Under the pieces are notes generated by a model. That model was not told the origin of the DNA and searched no databases. It saw nothing but the letters and a program-made list of their open reading frames with translations. Made by a program: the position numbers and the translations under genes. A DNA stretch of 64,000 nt from a virus, in the IMG/VR virus record IMGVR_UViG_3300046777_001387, positions 1 through 64,000 of that record. One strand, given 5' to 3'. This document shows, one piece after another, positions 51,491-62,205 of the stretch (its first letter is position 1; each line of letters starts with the position of its first letter).

Positions 51491-54400
51491 ATGTCTATTA
51501 CCCTCGAAGATATCCTCCAAAGTAGCCTTCCCGTCGGTCCACAGGGCATTCAGGGAGCTCAAGGCAATCAAGGCGTTCAAGGTTCTCAAGGCAATCAAGG
51601 AGTTCAAGGTTCTCAAGGTCCCCAAGGCGCACAAGGTGTGCAAGGAGCCCAAGGCGTTCAGGGATCGCAGGGTGTACAAGGTTCGCAAGGAGTTCAAGGC
51701 GCACAAGGTGTGCAAGGAGCCCAAGGCTACCAAGGATTTGATGGTCTTAAGGGATGGACTTTAAAGACTTCTAATTATAACGCTTCTAGTAATGATCGCA
51801 TTATTGCGGATTCTAGCGGCGGCTCTTTTGTAATCTATCTTCCTACTACTCCTCCTGTTGGCTCATATGTTCAAATTACTGATGGAGCTAACTGGAATCT
51901 CAATAGTGTCACGGTAAATTCTAGCGGAACAATTATCGAATCTGGTTTCGATGAGGTTATTCTAGATGCTGCCGGCATAACCACTGAGTTCATTTATACT
52001 GGAACAAATTGGCAAGTCACCTCTACGCTAGGTGCAATGGGTTCCCAAGGATTTCAAGGCACTCAAGGAGCAACTGGTGCACAAGGCTCTCCCGGTCCTC
52101 AAGGTGCGCAAGGTCTCACGGGCGATAGATATGCCACTACCAGTTCTAGCACAAATACTATCGGAACTGGTTCTAAGACATTCACAGTAGAAACTGGACT
52201 TTCTTACACTCCTGGTCAAGCTGTAAAAGTTTATTATGATATTTCTAATTATATGGACGGCACAGTCGTCTCATATAATTCTGGGACTGGAAGTCTGGTA
52301 TTAAGTATTTCGGCAGTGACCGGAACAGGAACATATAGTTCTTGGGTTGTTAATCTTTCCGCTATTACCGGCGCACAAGGTTCACAAGGTATTCAAGGCG
52401 TCACTGGTGCACAAGGCGTTCAAGGTTCTATCGGAGCACAGGGCGCACAGGGTTCTCAAGGAACACAAGGTCCCCAAGGTGCAGCAGGTGTGCAAGGCGC
52501 TCAGGGTGCATCGGGTGCACAAGGTGCTCAGGGTGCTGCTGGTACTCAAGGTGCCCAAGGTTCTGTGGGCGCACAAGGTGCTCAAGGATCAGTGGGTGCT
52601 CAGGGTGCTCAGGGTGCTGCTGGGACTCAAGGCGCACAGGGGACGACAGGAGCACAAGGAGCGCAAGGTTCTGCTGGAGTTCAGGGTGCACAAGGTGCTC
52701 AGGGTATTCAAGGCGATCAAGGCGCAGTTGGTCCACAAGGTTCTGCTGGTCCACAAGGTGTGCAAGGTTCAACTGGAGCGCAAGGTGTACAGGGATCTGT
52801 AGGAGCTCAAGGCGCGCAAGGTTCAGAAGGTGCCCAAGGATCTGTTGGTGCGCAAGGTGTGCAAGGAACACAAGGTCCTCAAGGTGCAACAGGAGCGCAA
52901 GGTTCCGTTGGTGCTACCGGCAGTGAGGGTGCTGTCGGCGCTCAGGGTGCACAAGGTTCTGTTGGAGCACAGGGTTCTGTCGGAGCTCAAGGTGTTCAGG
53001 GATCTGTTGGAGCTCAAGGTGCGCAAGGTTCTGTTGGTGCACAGGGTGAACAAGGTGTCACCGGTGCGCAAGGTTCTGTTGGTGCACAAGGATCAGTCGG
53101 AACTCAAGGAGCACAAGGTGCTGCTGGAGCTCAAGGTTCTGTTGGTGCACAAGGATCTGTTGGAGCGCAAGGCGCACAGGGTGCTCAAGGTGCTGCTGGA
53201 GTGCAAGGCGCTCAAGGTGCAGTAGGTGCGCAAGGTACAGTTGGAACCCAAGGCGCACAGGGTGCTGTAGGTACTCAAGGATCTGCTGGAGCACAGGGTG
53301 CTCAAGGATCAGTTGGTCCACAAGGAGCGCAAGGCGCTACAGGAGCCACGGGCACTCAAGGTGCACAGGGCGCTTCTGGTGTACAAGGTGCTCAAGGATC
53401 TGTCGGAGCACAAGGTTCTGTCGGAGCACAAGGTGCAATTGGTCCGCAAGGCGCACAAGGTTCCACTGGAACAACTGGTTCTCAGGGTCCACAAGGAGCC
53501 CAAGGTGCCGCAGGTGTGCAAGGCGCTCAAGGTTCTGCCGGCGCACAGGGATCAGTAGGTGCTCAAGGCTCAGTTGGTCCGCAAGGTGCACAAGGTGCTA
53601 CTGGAACAACTGGAGCACAGGGATCAGTTGGCGCGCAAGGTGCCCAAGGTGCTAATGGAGTTCAGGGCGCGCAAGGTGCTGTCGGAGTTCAGGGTGCACA
53701 GGGTGCTACTGGAACAACTGGAGCGCAGGGATCAGTTGGTCCACAAGGTGCACAGGGTTCTGTTGGAGCTTCTGGCGCACAGGGATCAGTTGGTGCTCAA
53801 GGTGCAGTAGGTGCACAAGGAGCACAAGGCGCACAAGGCGCTACCGGTGTACAAGGTGCACAGGGTTCTGTTGGAACACAAGGATCAGTCGGAGCACAAG
53901 GATCAGTTGGTCCGCAAGGCGCTCAAGGATCTATCGGTGTACAGGGAGCACAAGGTGCTCAAGGCGCAGCTGGTGTTCAAGGCGCACAAGGCGCTACTGG
54001 AGTTCAAGGTGCTCAAGGTGCAGTTGGTCCGCAAGGTGCACAGGGTGCTAATGGAGTTCAAGGTGCTCAAGGCTCAGTTGGTCCACAAGGCGCACAGGGC
54101 GCTGCTGGTGTTCAGGGTGCAGTAGGCACTCAAGGTGCGCAAGGTGCTTCTGGAGTTCAAGGCTCAGTCGGTCCACAAGGAGCACAGGGTGCTGCTGGAG
54201 TTCAGGGTGCTCAAGGTGCGGTGGGCGTACAAGGTGCAATTGGTCCACAAGGCGCACAAGGTGCTGCCGGAGTTCAAGGTGCACAGGGTGCTGCTGGTGT
54301 GCAGGGAGCACAAGGTGCTGCCGGTGTTCAGGGTGCTAATGGAGTTCAAGGTGCACAGGGTGCCATAGGCGTTCAAGGTGCACAAGGTGCTAATGGAGTG

Positions 54401-55579
54401 CAAGGCGCTCAAGGTGCCATAGGCGTTCAAGGTGCACAAGGTGCTGCTGGATTCCAAGGTGCCCAAGGCTCAGTCGGTCCACAAGGCGCACAAGGCGCAC
54501 AAGGTGCTGGTGGAGTTCAAGGTGCGCAAGGAGCACAAGGTGCTGCTGGAGTCCAAGGTGCTCAGGGAGCACAAGGCGCTAATGGAGTTCAAGGTGCACA
54601 AGGTGCTGCTGGGATACAGGGAGCACAAGGTGCTGCTGGGGTACAAGGCGCTCAAGGAGCACAAGGTGCTGCTGGCGTACAAGGCTCAGTAGGCGCGCAA
54701 GGTGCAATTGGTCCACAAGGCGCACAAGGTGCTGGTGGAGTTCAAGGTGCGCAAGGAGCACAAGGTGCTGCTGGAGTTCAAGGTGCCCAAGGTGCTCAGG
54801 GAGCAGTAGGAGTCCAAGGCGCTCAGGGTGCTGCTGGTATACAAGGTGCTCAAGGAGCACAAGGCGCTAATGGAGTTCAAGGTGCTCAGGGAGCACAAGG
54901 TGCTGTGGGCGTTCAAGGCGCGCAAGGTGCTGCTGGAGTCCAAGGCGCTCAGGGAGCACAGGGTGCAGTAGGTGTTCAAGGCGCGCAGGGTGCGCAAGGT
55001 GCCGCAGGTGTTCAGGGCGCTCAAGGTGCTCAAGGTGCAGTAGGTGTGCAAGGTGCTCAAGGAGCGCAGGGCGCACAAGGAGCACAGGGTGCAGTAGGTG
55101 TTCAAGGCGCTCAAGGTGCTCAAGGTGCTGCTGGCGCACAAGGACAATCTTTTGTGGGGGCTCAAGGAGCGCAGGGCGCACAAGGAGCACAAGGAGCGCA
55201 GGGTTCTGTCGGAGCACAAGGTGCCCAAGGATCTCAGGGTCCTGCAACTTTCCGAGTTAGCTCCACAACCTCTATCGCATCTCCTCTAGCATGGAATAGT
55301 GACAACTTTGAAATGTATGCAGCAACTGCCCAAGCAGTTGCTCTGACCATTAGTGCTGATGCTGGAACGCCAACTAATGGTCGCAGAATTATCTTCAGAT
55401 TCAAGGACAATGGAACTGCAAGATCTCTAAACTGGACAACTGGAACGTCCAAATCATTCAGAGCAGTTGGTGCAACTCTCCCAACCACAACTGTAGTCAA
55501 TAAGACCGTATACATTGGTTGCATATATAACGCTGCAGACGACAGATGGGATGCTATTGCAGTATCGCAAGAAGCTTAA
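51491..55579 (+). CDS. Giant collagen-like fibre protein
   Basis: 1362 residues. After the shared start ([18 protein letters not shown]), Gly-X-Y arrays cover about residues 16-84, 180-212 and 295-1251, the last being about 319 triplets. Triplets are mainly [12 protein letters not shown] and GPQ, with Gln common at Y and few Pro. Two globular beta domains separate the arrays; one ([20 protein letters not shown]) is shared with the gene at 40231. The last 110 residues form a beta cap. A collagen-like triple-helical shaft would be very long. It lacks the hydroxyproline of animal collagen, as bacterial collagens do. Confidence 0.88.
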   Translation: MSITLEDILQSSLPVGPQGIQGAQGNQGVQGSQGNQGVQGSQGPQGAQGVQGAQGVQGSQGVQGSQGVQGAQGVQGAQGYQGFDGLKGWTLKTSNYNASSNDRIIADSSGGSFVIYLPTTPPVGSYVQITDGANWNLNSVTVNSSGTIIESGFDEVILDAAGITTEFIYTGTNWQVTSTLGAMGSQGFQGTQGATGAQGSPGPQGAQGLTGDRYATTSSSTNTIGTGSKTFTVETGLSYTPGQAVKVYYDISNYMDGTVVSYNSGTGSLVLSISAVTGTGTYSSWVVNLSAITGAQGSQGIQGVTGAQGVQGSIGAQGAQGSQGTQGPQGAAGVQGAQGASGAQGAQGAAGTQGAQGSVGAQGAQGSVGAQGAQGAAGTQGAQGTTGAQGAQGSAGVQGAQGAQGIQGDQGAVGPQGSAGPQGVQGSTGAQGVQGSVGAQGAQGSEGAQGSVGAQGVQGTQGPQGATGAQGSVGATGSEGAVGAQGAQGSVGAQGSVGAQGVQGSVGAQGAQGSVGAQGEQGVTGAQGSVGAQGSVGTQGAQGAAGAQGSVGAQGSVGAQGAQGAQGAAGVQGAQGAVGAQGTVGTQGAQGAVGTQGSAGAQGAQGSVGPQGAQGATGATGTQGAQGASGVQGAQGSVGAQGSVGAQGAIGPQGAQGSTGTTGSQGPQGAQGAAGVQGAQGSAGAQGSVGAQGSVGPQGAQGATGTTGAQGSVGAQGAQGANGVQGAQGAVGVQGAQGATGTTGAQGSVGPQGAQGSVGASGAQGSVGAQGAVGAQGAQGAQGATGVQGAQGSVGTQGSVGAQGSVGPQGAQGSIGVQGAQGAQGAAGVQGAQGATGVQGAQGAVGPQGAQGANGVQGAQGSVGPQGAQGAAGVQGAVGTQGAQGASGVQGSVGPQGAQGAAGVQGAQGAVGVQGAIGPQGAQGAAGVQGAQGAAGVQGAQGAAGVQGANGVQGAQGAIGVQGAQGANGVQGAQGAIGVQGAQGAAGFQGAQGSVGPQGAQGAQGAGGVQGAQGAQGAAGVQGAQGAQGANGVQGAQGAAGIQGAQGAAGVQGAQGAQGAAGVQGSVGAQGAIGPQGAQGAGGVQGAQGAQGAAGVQGAQGAQGAVGVQGAQGAAGIQGAQGAQGANGVQGAQGAQGAVGVQGAQGAAGVQGAQGAQGAVGVQGAQGAQGAAGVQGAQGAQGAVGVQGAQGAQGAQGAQGAVGVQGAQGAQGAAGAQGQSFVGAQGAQGAQGAQGAQGSVGAQGAQGSQGPATFRVSSTTSIASPLAWNSDNFEMYAATAQAVALTISADAGTPTNGRRIIFRFKDNGTARSLNWTTGTSKSFRAVGATLPTTTVVNKTVYIGCIYNAADDRWDAIAVSQEA
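52372..55243 (+). repeat. Long array of 9-bp Gly-X-Y coding units
   Basis: About 319 units of the form GGN-NNN-NNN, dominated by GGTGCACAA-, GGCGCGCAA- and GGTGCTCAG-like variants. Synonymous bases alternate (GGT/GGC/GGA, CAA/CAG), so units are rarely identical for long, but higher-order blocks recur. It is a likely site of recombination or length change. Confidence 0.85.
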
Positions 55580-55588
55580 TGACATAAT

Positions 55589-58255
55589 ATGGCTACCTAT
55601 AGAAAATTCGTAGCAATCACCGCTAATGGAACTTGGACAGTTCCTACCGACTGGAGCAATACAAGTAACAGAATTGCTTGTATTGGTGCCGGTGGAAACG
55701 GTGCAGCTGTTGCCGACGGATCAGGTTCCGGTGGTGGTGGAGGTGGAGCATATTCTGCTGTTCCCAACGTTTCACTGACTCCAGGAGCCACAGTTTATGT
55801 GACTATTGGTGCGGGTGGAGGTGGTGCTACTGGCGCAGATACTTGGGTCAATTGGGTTTCTAATACTGCTCCAGCTGCTACAACTAATGGCGTTCTTGCT
55901 GACGGTGGTCTTAACGGTTCAGGTCTGACTGGTGGTGCTGGTGGAACAGTAGCCAACTCTGTTGGAGATGCATCTCTAGAATTTGCAGGCGGTTCTGGTG
56001 GCAACGGTAACAATACTGGCGACACCGGTGGTGGCGGTGGTGGAGCAGCAGGTCCCGGTGGTGCTGGCAAAGACGGTGGTACTGGTGGTACTGGTGCTGG
56101 CGACGGCGGCGGTGGCGGTGGTGGTGCAGGCGGTGGTTCATCAACTGCTGGTTCTGGCACAACCACAGCAACTGGCGGTGCAGGTGGTAACGGTCCTCTA
56201 GGAACGGGCAGCGGCGCTGGCGCAACTGGCACAGGTACAGGTACTGCTGGCGGTGCTGGTACTGGTGCCGGTGGTGGTGGCGGCGGTGGTACTGCTGGTG
56301 TTGGTGGTGCTGGTGGATCTGGCAGCGACCTTGGTACTATTAGCAGCGTTTCTTATGGTGCTGGCGGCGGTGGTGGTGGTAATGGCGACAACAACGCAGC
56401 CACAGGAACTCCCGGCGCTGGTAACGGCGGTCTTTATGGTGGTGGAGGTGGAGGTCGCGAAACTGGTGGTACTGGTGGATCGGGCGCGGCTGGTGTTGTT
56501 TGGATTTGGTATGATGTTATTATCGATAGCCTATACTGGATTGGTGGTTCTGGCAACTGGGACACGACTACAACTTCTAAGTGGTCGACCACTTCTGGTG
56601 GTACTGCCAACACTGCTGTTCCTGACGAGTTCTGCGACGTTATCTTTAATGCAGCGTCAGATGCAGGCTCTGCATTCACAGTGTCTATATTAGCAGGCGC
56701 TAACTGCAAGAATCTAACTGTATCTGGTCTAGATCAGACAATGAACCTGTTCCAAGGCGCGAATACTCTTAACGTCAATGGATCTCTAGTTTTCTCTGGA
56801 ACAAACCAGACATATTCACTGACCACAGGAGTGACTAGATTCACGTCTCCTTCTTCAGTGAATATTGACACTGCAAATATTGCATTCGGAAATGTGGTGT
56901 TTGTGGGAAGCGGAACGTTTACTCTTAGCAATACGCTCAACACTGCCTTCGGTACGATTACACATTTAAATGGCAACATCAACGCCAACAATCGTAACGT
57001 GAGTGCCGGCGCGTTCTTCTCAAACACAACCAATACCAGATCTATCACAATGGGTTCTGGTACTTGGGAAGTAAGATCAAACTCCGATTGCTGGGACGTT
57101 GTTGGAACCAACCTAACGGTAACACCAAACACATCCACGATTTATTTGTCGAATACTAGTTCAGACACAAGAACATTCGCTGGTGGAACTGAGCCATACT
57201 ACAACTTACGAATTGGTGGTCCTACCGGAAGTTCAGTCACTATTGTTACAGGGAATAATACCTTTAATGAGATATCTAGCGATAAAACTGTAGCTCACAC
57301 AATTCAATTCGAAAGCGGCTCTCTAACAAAAACCAACAGTTTCATAATTAGTGGATCATCAGGAAATCTTGCTAAGATAAACTCAGCGCCTGGAACTTCT
57401 CAAGTCACACTTTTGCAATCCAAGTTTGCAACTAACGCTAGCGGTTCTACTGTGACCGCAACCTTTGATAACGCAACTACTGCAGGTTCTGTCATTGTTG
57501 CATTTCCTGTTGGTGATGATGCTTCTTCGGCTACGTTGTCCTCAGTAAGCGACAATAGAAGCGGTTCATACACACAACAATTCGGAGACATCATCAGCAG
57601 TTCGCGTTTCGTTCTTGCAGCATTCACAAATATTGCTGGTACAAGAGGAACTGCGCACAGTGTCACTGCGACATTTACAGCTGCTGTAACTTTTACAGGA
57701 TTGATGTTGGCAGAGTTTTCCGGGGTGAATACATCTAGTATTCTAGCAGGATCAGGAAGTGCCGAGGCACCATCAGACTACGCAGTACCGTACCAAGTAA
57801 TCGGTCCTTCTGTCACCCCAACTGCTAATGGTATCCACATAGCTGCATTCTTCCAAGACGGTGCCTCTAATAGTGCATTCGTTGGATCGTCTGGATGGAC
57901 AGAACAATTTGAATTGCCACTAGGACAATTTGCTGGTGCAGGGTTATATACAAGAACTGCTACTAATGGTGCGGCGCAGCAACTTACAGTCGATGTAACA
58001 AATAACGTTGTTGACGTTGGTGGTATTATTCATCTGGTGATTCGAGAAGGAGTTGGCGCTTCCGGACATACTCTAGAGAAAACTGGTGGCGGTACCATTT
58101 CAGTTAACTATCTAGACATAGCCAACTCCTCAGCAACTCCGAGTTCAACTTGGTATGCGTATAATTCAGTAGATTCAGGAAGCAATACTGGTTGGATTAT
58201 TTCAACAGGTGGTGCAGCCACTGCTGGAAACTTCTTTATGTTGCTGTTTGCTTGA
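55589..58255 (+). CDS. Glycine-rich fibre or tip adhesin
   Basis: 888 residues. It begins with a beta segment (KFVAITANGTWTVPTDWSNT) and then a glycine-rich domain at about residues 34-310 (GSGSGGGGGGAYSAV, GTGAGDGGGGGGGAGGG, GTGTGTAGGAGTGAGGGGGG), ending AAGVVWIWYD. This matches the glycine-rich domain found in many phage fibres and recalls the polyglycine-II sandwich of T-even gp38-type adhesins. A beta-helix-like region follows (NVNGSLVFSGTNQTYSLTTG), then a C-terminal beta-sandwich. It probably binds the host surface. Confidence 0.75.
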   Translation: MATYRKFVAITANGTWTVPTDWSNTSNRIACIGAGGNGAAVADGSGSGGGGGGAYSAVPNVSLTPGATVYVTIGAGGGGATGADTWVNWVSNTAPAATTNGVLADGGLNGSGLTGGAGGTVANSVGDASLEFAGGSGGNGNNTGDTGGGGGGAAGPGGAGKDGGTGGTGAGDGGGGGGGAGGGSSTAGSGTTTATGGAGGNGPLGTGSGAGATGTGTGTAGGAGTGAGGGGGGGTAGVGGAGGSGSDLGTISSVSYGAGGGGGGNGDNNAATGTPGAGNGGLYGGGGGGRETGGTGGSGAAGVVWIWYDVIIDSLYWIGGSGNWDTTTTSKWSTTSGGTANTAVPDEFCDVIFNAASDAGSAFTVSILAGANCKNLTVSGLDQTMNLFQGANTLNVNGSLVFSGTNQTYSLTTGVTRFTSPSSVNIDTANIAFGNVVFVGSGTFTLSNTLNTAFGTITHLNGNINANNRNVSAGAFFSNTTNTRSITMGSGTWEVRSNSDCWDVVGTNLTVTPNTSTIYLSNTSSDTRTFAGGTEPYYNLRIGGPTGSSVTIVTGNNTFNEISSDKTVAHTIQFESGSLTKTNSFIISGSSGNLAKINSAPGTSQVTLLQSKFATNASGSTVTATFDNATTAGSVIVAFPVGDDASSATLSSVSDNRSGSYTQQFGDIISSSRFVLAAFTNIAGTRGTAHSVTATFTAAVTFTGLMLAEFSGVNTSSILAGSGSAEAPSDYAVPYQVIGPSVTPTANGIHIAAFFQDGASNSAFVGSSGWTEQFELPLGQFAGAGLYTRTATNGAAQQLTVDVTNNVVDVGGIIHLVIREGVGASGHTLEKTGGGTISVNYLDIANSSATPSSTWYAYNSVDSGSNTGWIISTGGAATAGNFFMLLFA

Positions 58256-58261
58256 TAAATA
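58254..58261 (+). promoter_or_regulatory. Late-type promoter GATAAATA
   Basis: GATAAATA overlaps the stop of the glycine-rich gene (TGA 58253-58255), 27 bp before the next ATG. Confidence 0.5.
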
Positions 58262-58288
58262 TGTAAGCCTAAACTACAGAAGAACCCC

Positions 58289-61200
58289 ATGGCAGACTTC
58301 CCAGCTAATCCCACTCTCGGTATTATATTCAAAACTACTGATAACACTCAGTGGTATTTTGATGGCTATTCTTGGAAAGCAGGAACCTTCGCGCCCAATC
58401 AGGCACTGATTCACTTCGCCACTTCTGCGAATAGTGGATCTACCGTAAATGCCAACTCTCTAAATTTCATTAATACTCAGTATATTCTGGCAAACGTCCA
58501 GCCGGGACTCACAGGCAACGCGAATATATCCTTCGCTTTGCAGTATCCAGTTATTGCTAATAACGAATTGATCGTCACTGCTAACGGTATTAATTTCGTC
58601 AATAATAACTCGGTTTTCGTCAACGTTGGTACTGGTATTAACGGCAACGCTAACGTTCAGTTCGGAATCACTATTCCTACTGCAGTAAACAGTGGAACTG
58701 TAGTTATTGCCAACAGCTTCAACTACACCAATACAAATACAGTTAATGTTACTGTTTCTTCTGGTATTGCTGGCAATGCCAATATTGCTTTTGAAAGCTA
58801 TATGGTGGCTAGTGCCAATGGAGGAAGTGGAGTTAAGACAAACTCTATAAACTTCGTAAATTCTCCTAGTGTGATTGTGAATGTGTCTCCTGATCCTGCA
58901 GGAAACGCTAATGTAGGATTCTCCAGCTTCTTCCCCACATCGGCTAATAGCGGATCTACAGTAACTTCTAACGGAATCAACTTCGTTAATACTTCTAGTG
59001 TTCAGGTTAACGTTCAATCTGGCTTAACTGGTAATGCAAACATTTCGCTGGAAAGCTTTTTCCCTACATCGGCTAACAGTGGATCCACGATAACATCCAA
59101 CGGTATTAACTTCATAAACACCAGAAGCGTTCAGGTAAACGTTCAATCTGGGTTGACTGGAAATGCGAATATCTCTTTCCAGAGCTTCTTTCCAGTTTCA
59201 GCCAATACTGGAAGCACCGTAACAGCCAATGGAATCAACTTTACGAATACAGAGTCTATTCTGGTTGCGGTTCAGACTGGACAAACTGGCAACGCGAATA
59301 TTTCTTTCTCTGTTGCTACTACCAGAGCAATCAACGCGGACGCCACTCTAGGTGGTACAAACTATTACGTCGTCGGTGTAGCTGCTACTGGAGTCAATTC
59401 AGTTCCCAATGCGAATACTGGATTTTATTTCAATGGTAATACGGCAACAATACTAGGCAGCCTTGGTGTGGGAGTCACACCCACACAAAAACTAGAGGTT
59501 AATCTAACTTCTGGTGGAACAAATATGTTCCTAGCTTCTACCACACAAACTCCATCTATTGGTGGCGGTGGTCAAGGACTTAGGTTTGGTTGGAATACAA
59601 CTTCTGCTGGACCAACGATAAGACTGCTGCATGGTGGGTCATATAGCGACGCAGGATTATTATTCTCTACTTGGACTTCTGCAGCTGAAGTTGAGCGCAT
59701 GCGCCTCGACACTGCTGGCAATCTTGGTATTGGTGCATCACCCTCATATCCATTGGATGTTGTTAAAAATGGTGTTCAAGTCGGCAGCACTACAGCATAT
59801 TTGATTACTAGATTTAGCGATGCGACGCCAAATAAAGGTATACACCTTGGGTATGATAGCGGTTCTCAAACTGGTATTGTTCTCAGCGCCAGTTCAGCGG
59901 CTTCCAGTAATCTAGCTTTCTGGAATTTTGACAGTGTTTCAACCGGTTGGGCAGAGCGCGCAAGAATCACTAGCACTGGCAGACTGGGCATCGGCACTAC
60001 TAATCCAGCATACAGATTGCAAGTAAGCGATTCCTCATCCAACTTTGTTTCTGTTATTTCTGGTACTAGCGCGACAGCAGGACTTCTTCTCGGCGACACC
60101 GACAGTGCAACTGTTGGTCGTGTTGAGTACGAAAATCTTAATAATGCGATGACAATGTTTACTAATGGTTCTGAGCGTATAAGGATAACATCAGGCGGTA
60201 ATGTTGGAGTTGGTGTCAGCCCTTCTGTAAGATTGCATGTTTTGACTGGCAACTCAGGCGAGGGAGAGGTTCGTGTAGAGAACTCCAGTGCAGTTCATTC
60301 TTCAGGAATTAATTTCTGGACTGGCACACAGAGAGGATTTGTTGGTTGGAGAGGAACCAGCTCAACTTCTCCATTCAATGTCAGTGGAATGTATCTGATC
60401 AATTTCGACAACTCTAGCCTGATTCTCGGCACGAATAATCTTGAAAGAATGCGTATCGATTCTAATGGTAATGTGGGAATTGGATCCACTCCATCTGCTT
60501 CGTATAGACTACAGATTACAAGTTCCGGTACAGTTAATGGTATTTTGGTTACTACAGGCACTGGTGGTTATCCACAAGTTACTGGAACTGATGGCACAGT
60601 TACGCAGTTTGGAGTATATGCTGCCAATGGAATTGGTTATGCCGGAACGCAAAGCAACCATCCTTACGTTCTACTAACCAACAATACTGAAAGAATTCGT
60701 GTTGATACAAGTGGTAATATGGGTGTAGGTATCTCGCCAGCAGCAAAACTTGATGTGCTTGGCGTGATCAGATCGACTAGTCCCGATTCCGGAACAGTTC
60801 TAGATGCGACTGCCTTGAACGGCGGAACATCTTATATTGACTCTTTCCGATCTACTGGAAGTGCGTTAGTGTTCCGCACAAATAGCTCTGGATCTGGAGT
60901 TTCTGAGAGAGTCAGAATAGATAGCAGCGGCAATGTTGGTATTGGACTGTCGCCATCAACAAATCTCGATGTTCGAAGCGTCATACGAAGCACCAGCCCT
61001 GACAGTGGAACTCTGCTTTCCGTTCAAGCCACAAACGGAGGAGCAACATACATCGATGCCTTTAGAACTGCTGGAGCCACACTGTATCTAAGAGTTACGA
61101 ACGGATCTGGAACGCTATTAGAAAGATTTACTGTTACGCAAAACGGTATAACTGTCACTGGAGGCGTTGGTGTTACACAGGGAATTTATGCTAACGCTAC

Positions 61201-62167
61201 TGACATAACTGCAGCCAGAACTTCTACGGCAGGCGCATATTATTTTGGTACTGGTGGATCAAAGTATCTATTTTTCGACGGAAGCAGCTACTTGTTTGGC
61301 GATACTGGAGTTTCTATCACTTCAACAACTCTTAATGCTACAGCGATCGCAGCTTCTTCTTTAACATTAACAACAGCATTGAGTGTTGCTAATGGTGGAA
61401 CTGCATCCACCACTAGAAAAGCTGCCTCGTCTAGCATAGCCAACTTTGGACAGCTAGAAAATCACGGTACATATACTGATTTTAATTCAGTGCAGCAATG
61501 GGGCGGCACATATGTACAAGGTAGCACTAACGGACCGGGAATTCCTAGTGCAGGACAGTATTACCAGTGCATGTATTCAATCGGAGCGGACTATGATTGG
61601 GCAGGGGGTAATGCTTATGCTATGCAAATGGCTATTCCAAGAACTCCAGTTGGTGGTGCGCCATATCTGTCTGTAAGATTTAAAGAGGGTGGTGGTGCTA
61701 CTTCTGGGTGGGGAAGCTGGTCGAAGATTCATGCAGGATATGCTGACACAGCGGGTTCTGTTGCCACTAGCAGTAATGTGCAGATGAGTTCTCTTGGAGT
61801 CAATACGGCTGCGTCAGGAACTGCTGGAGAAATACGCGCCACCAATAACATCACTGCGTACTATTCTGATATGCGCCTCAAAAAGTATTTGGGTGCTATT
61901 GAAAACCCATTAGAAAAATTGATGTCGCTTAAGGGTTTCTATTATACAGGTAATGAAGAGGCAGGGAAGCTAGGTTACAATACAGAGACTCCAGAGGTTG
62001 GTGTTTCTGCTCAGGATGTTCTGGAAGTGCTTCCTGAGATCGTAAAGCCTGCTCCTATTGACGATAAATACTATACTCTAGATTATTCCAGACTAGTTCC
62101 TTTATTGATTGAAGCTATCAAGGAACAGCAGAATCAAATAAACGAGCTAAAAGCCCGTTTGCACTGA
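58289..62167 (+). CDS. Tail fibre with 43-residue repeats and S74 autochaperone
   Basis: 1292 residues. The N-terminus (ADFPANPTLGIIFKTTDNTQ, WYFDGYSWKAG) is a small domain seen at the start of many fibres. Seven repeats of about 43 residues follow, marked by GNAN at residues 76, 119, 162, 206, 248, 291 and 334. The body is a beta region with many RMRID-like and GNVGIGxSP segments (MRIDSNGNVGIGSTPSASY), typical of S74-processed fibres. The C-terminal chaperone has Ser1193-Asp-Met-Arg-Leu-Lys1198 and VGVSAQDVLEVLPEIV. It is predicted to self-cleave before Ser1193. Confidence 0.9.
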   Translation: MADFPANPTLGIIFKTTDNTQWYFDGYSWKAGTFAPNQALIHFATSANSGSTVNANSLNFINTQYILANVQPGLTGNANISFALQYPVIANNELIVTANGINFVNNNSVFVNVGTGINGNANVQFGITIPTAVNSGTVVIANSFNYTNTNTVNVTVSSGIAGNANIAFESYMVASANGGSGVKTNSINFVNSPSVIVNVSPDPAGNANVGFSSFFPTSANSGSTVTSNGINFVNTSSVQVNVQSGLTGNANISLESFFPTSANSGSTITSNGINFINTRSVQVNVQSGLTGNANISFQSFFPVSANTGSTVTANGINFTNTESILVAVQTGQTGNANISFSVATTRAINADATLGGTNYYVVGVAATGVNSVPNANTGFYFNGNTATILGSLGVGVTPTQKLEVNLTSGGTNMFLASTTQTPSIGGGGQGLRFGWNTTSAGPTIRLLHGGSYSDAGLLFSTWTSAAEVERMRLDTAGNLGIGASPSYPLDVVKNGVQVGSTTAYLITRFSDATPNKGIHLGYDSGSQTGIVLSASSAASSNLAFWNFDSVSTGWAERARITSTGRLGIGTTNPAYRLQVSDSSSNFVSVISGTSATAGLLLGDTDSATVGRVEYENLNNAMTMFTNGSERIRITSGGNVGVGVSPSVRLHVLTGNSGEGEVRVENSSAVHSSGINFWTGTQRGFVGWRGTSSTSPFNVSGMYLINFDNSSLILGTNNLERMRIDSNGNVGIGSTPSASYRLQITSSGTVNGILVTTGTGGYPQVTGTDGTVTQFGVYAANGIGYAGTQSNHPYVLLTNNTERIRVDTSGNMGVGISPAAKLDVLGVIRSTSPDSGTVLDATALNGGTSYIDSFRSTGSALVFRTNSSGSGVSERVRIDSSGNVGIGLSPSTNLDVRSVIRSTSPDSGTLLSVQATNGGATYIDAFRTAGATLYLRVTNGSGTLLERFTVTQNGITVTGGVGVTQGIYANATDITAARTSTAGAYYFGTGGSKYLFFDGSSYLFGDTGVSITSTTLNATAIAASSLTLTTALSVANGGTASTTRKAASSSIANFGQLENHGTYTDFNSVQQWGGTYVQGSTNGPGIPSAGQYYQCMYSIGADYDWAGGNAYAMQMAIPRTPVGGAPYLSVRFKEGGGATSGWGSWSKIHAGYADTAGSVATSSNVQMSSLGVNTAASGTAGEIRATNNITAYYSDMRLKKYLGAIENPLEKLMSLKGFYYTGNEEAGKLGYNTETPEVGVSAQDVLEVLPEIVKPAPIDDKYYTLDYSRLVPLLIEAIKEQQNQINELKARLH

Positions 62168-62175
62168 TATAAATA
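62168..62175 (+). promoter_or_regulatory. T4-type late promoter TATAAATA
   Basis: A perfect TATAAATA directly after the fibre stop codon and outside coding sequence, 38 bp before the ATG at 62206. Confidence 0.7.
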
Positions 62176-62205
62176 TAACCGTTGTAATTACTATAGGAGA
62201 CTATT

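Noticed and set aside
51533-55243. CRISPR-like regular repeats
   Set aside because: The periodicity is 9 bp and codes for Gly-X-Y; there are no conserved repeats separated by unique spacers.
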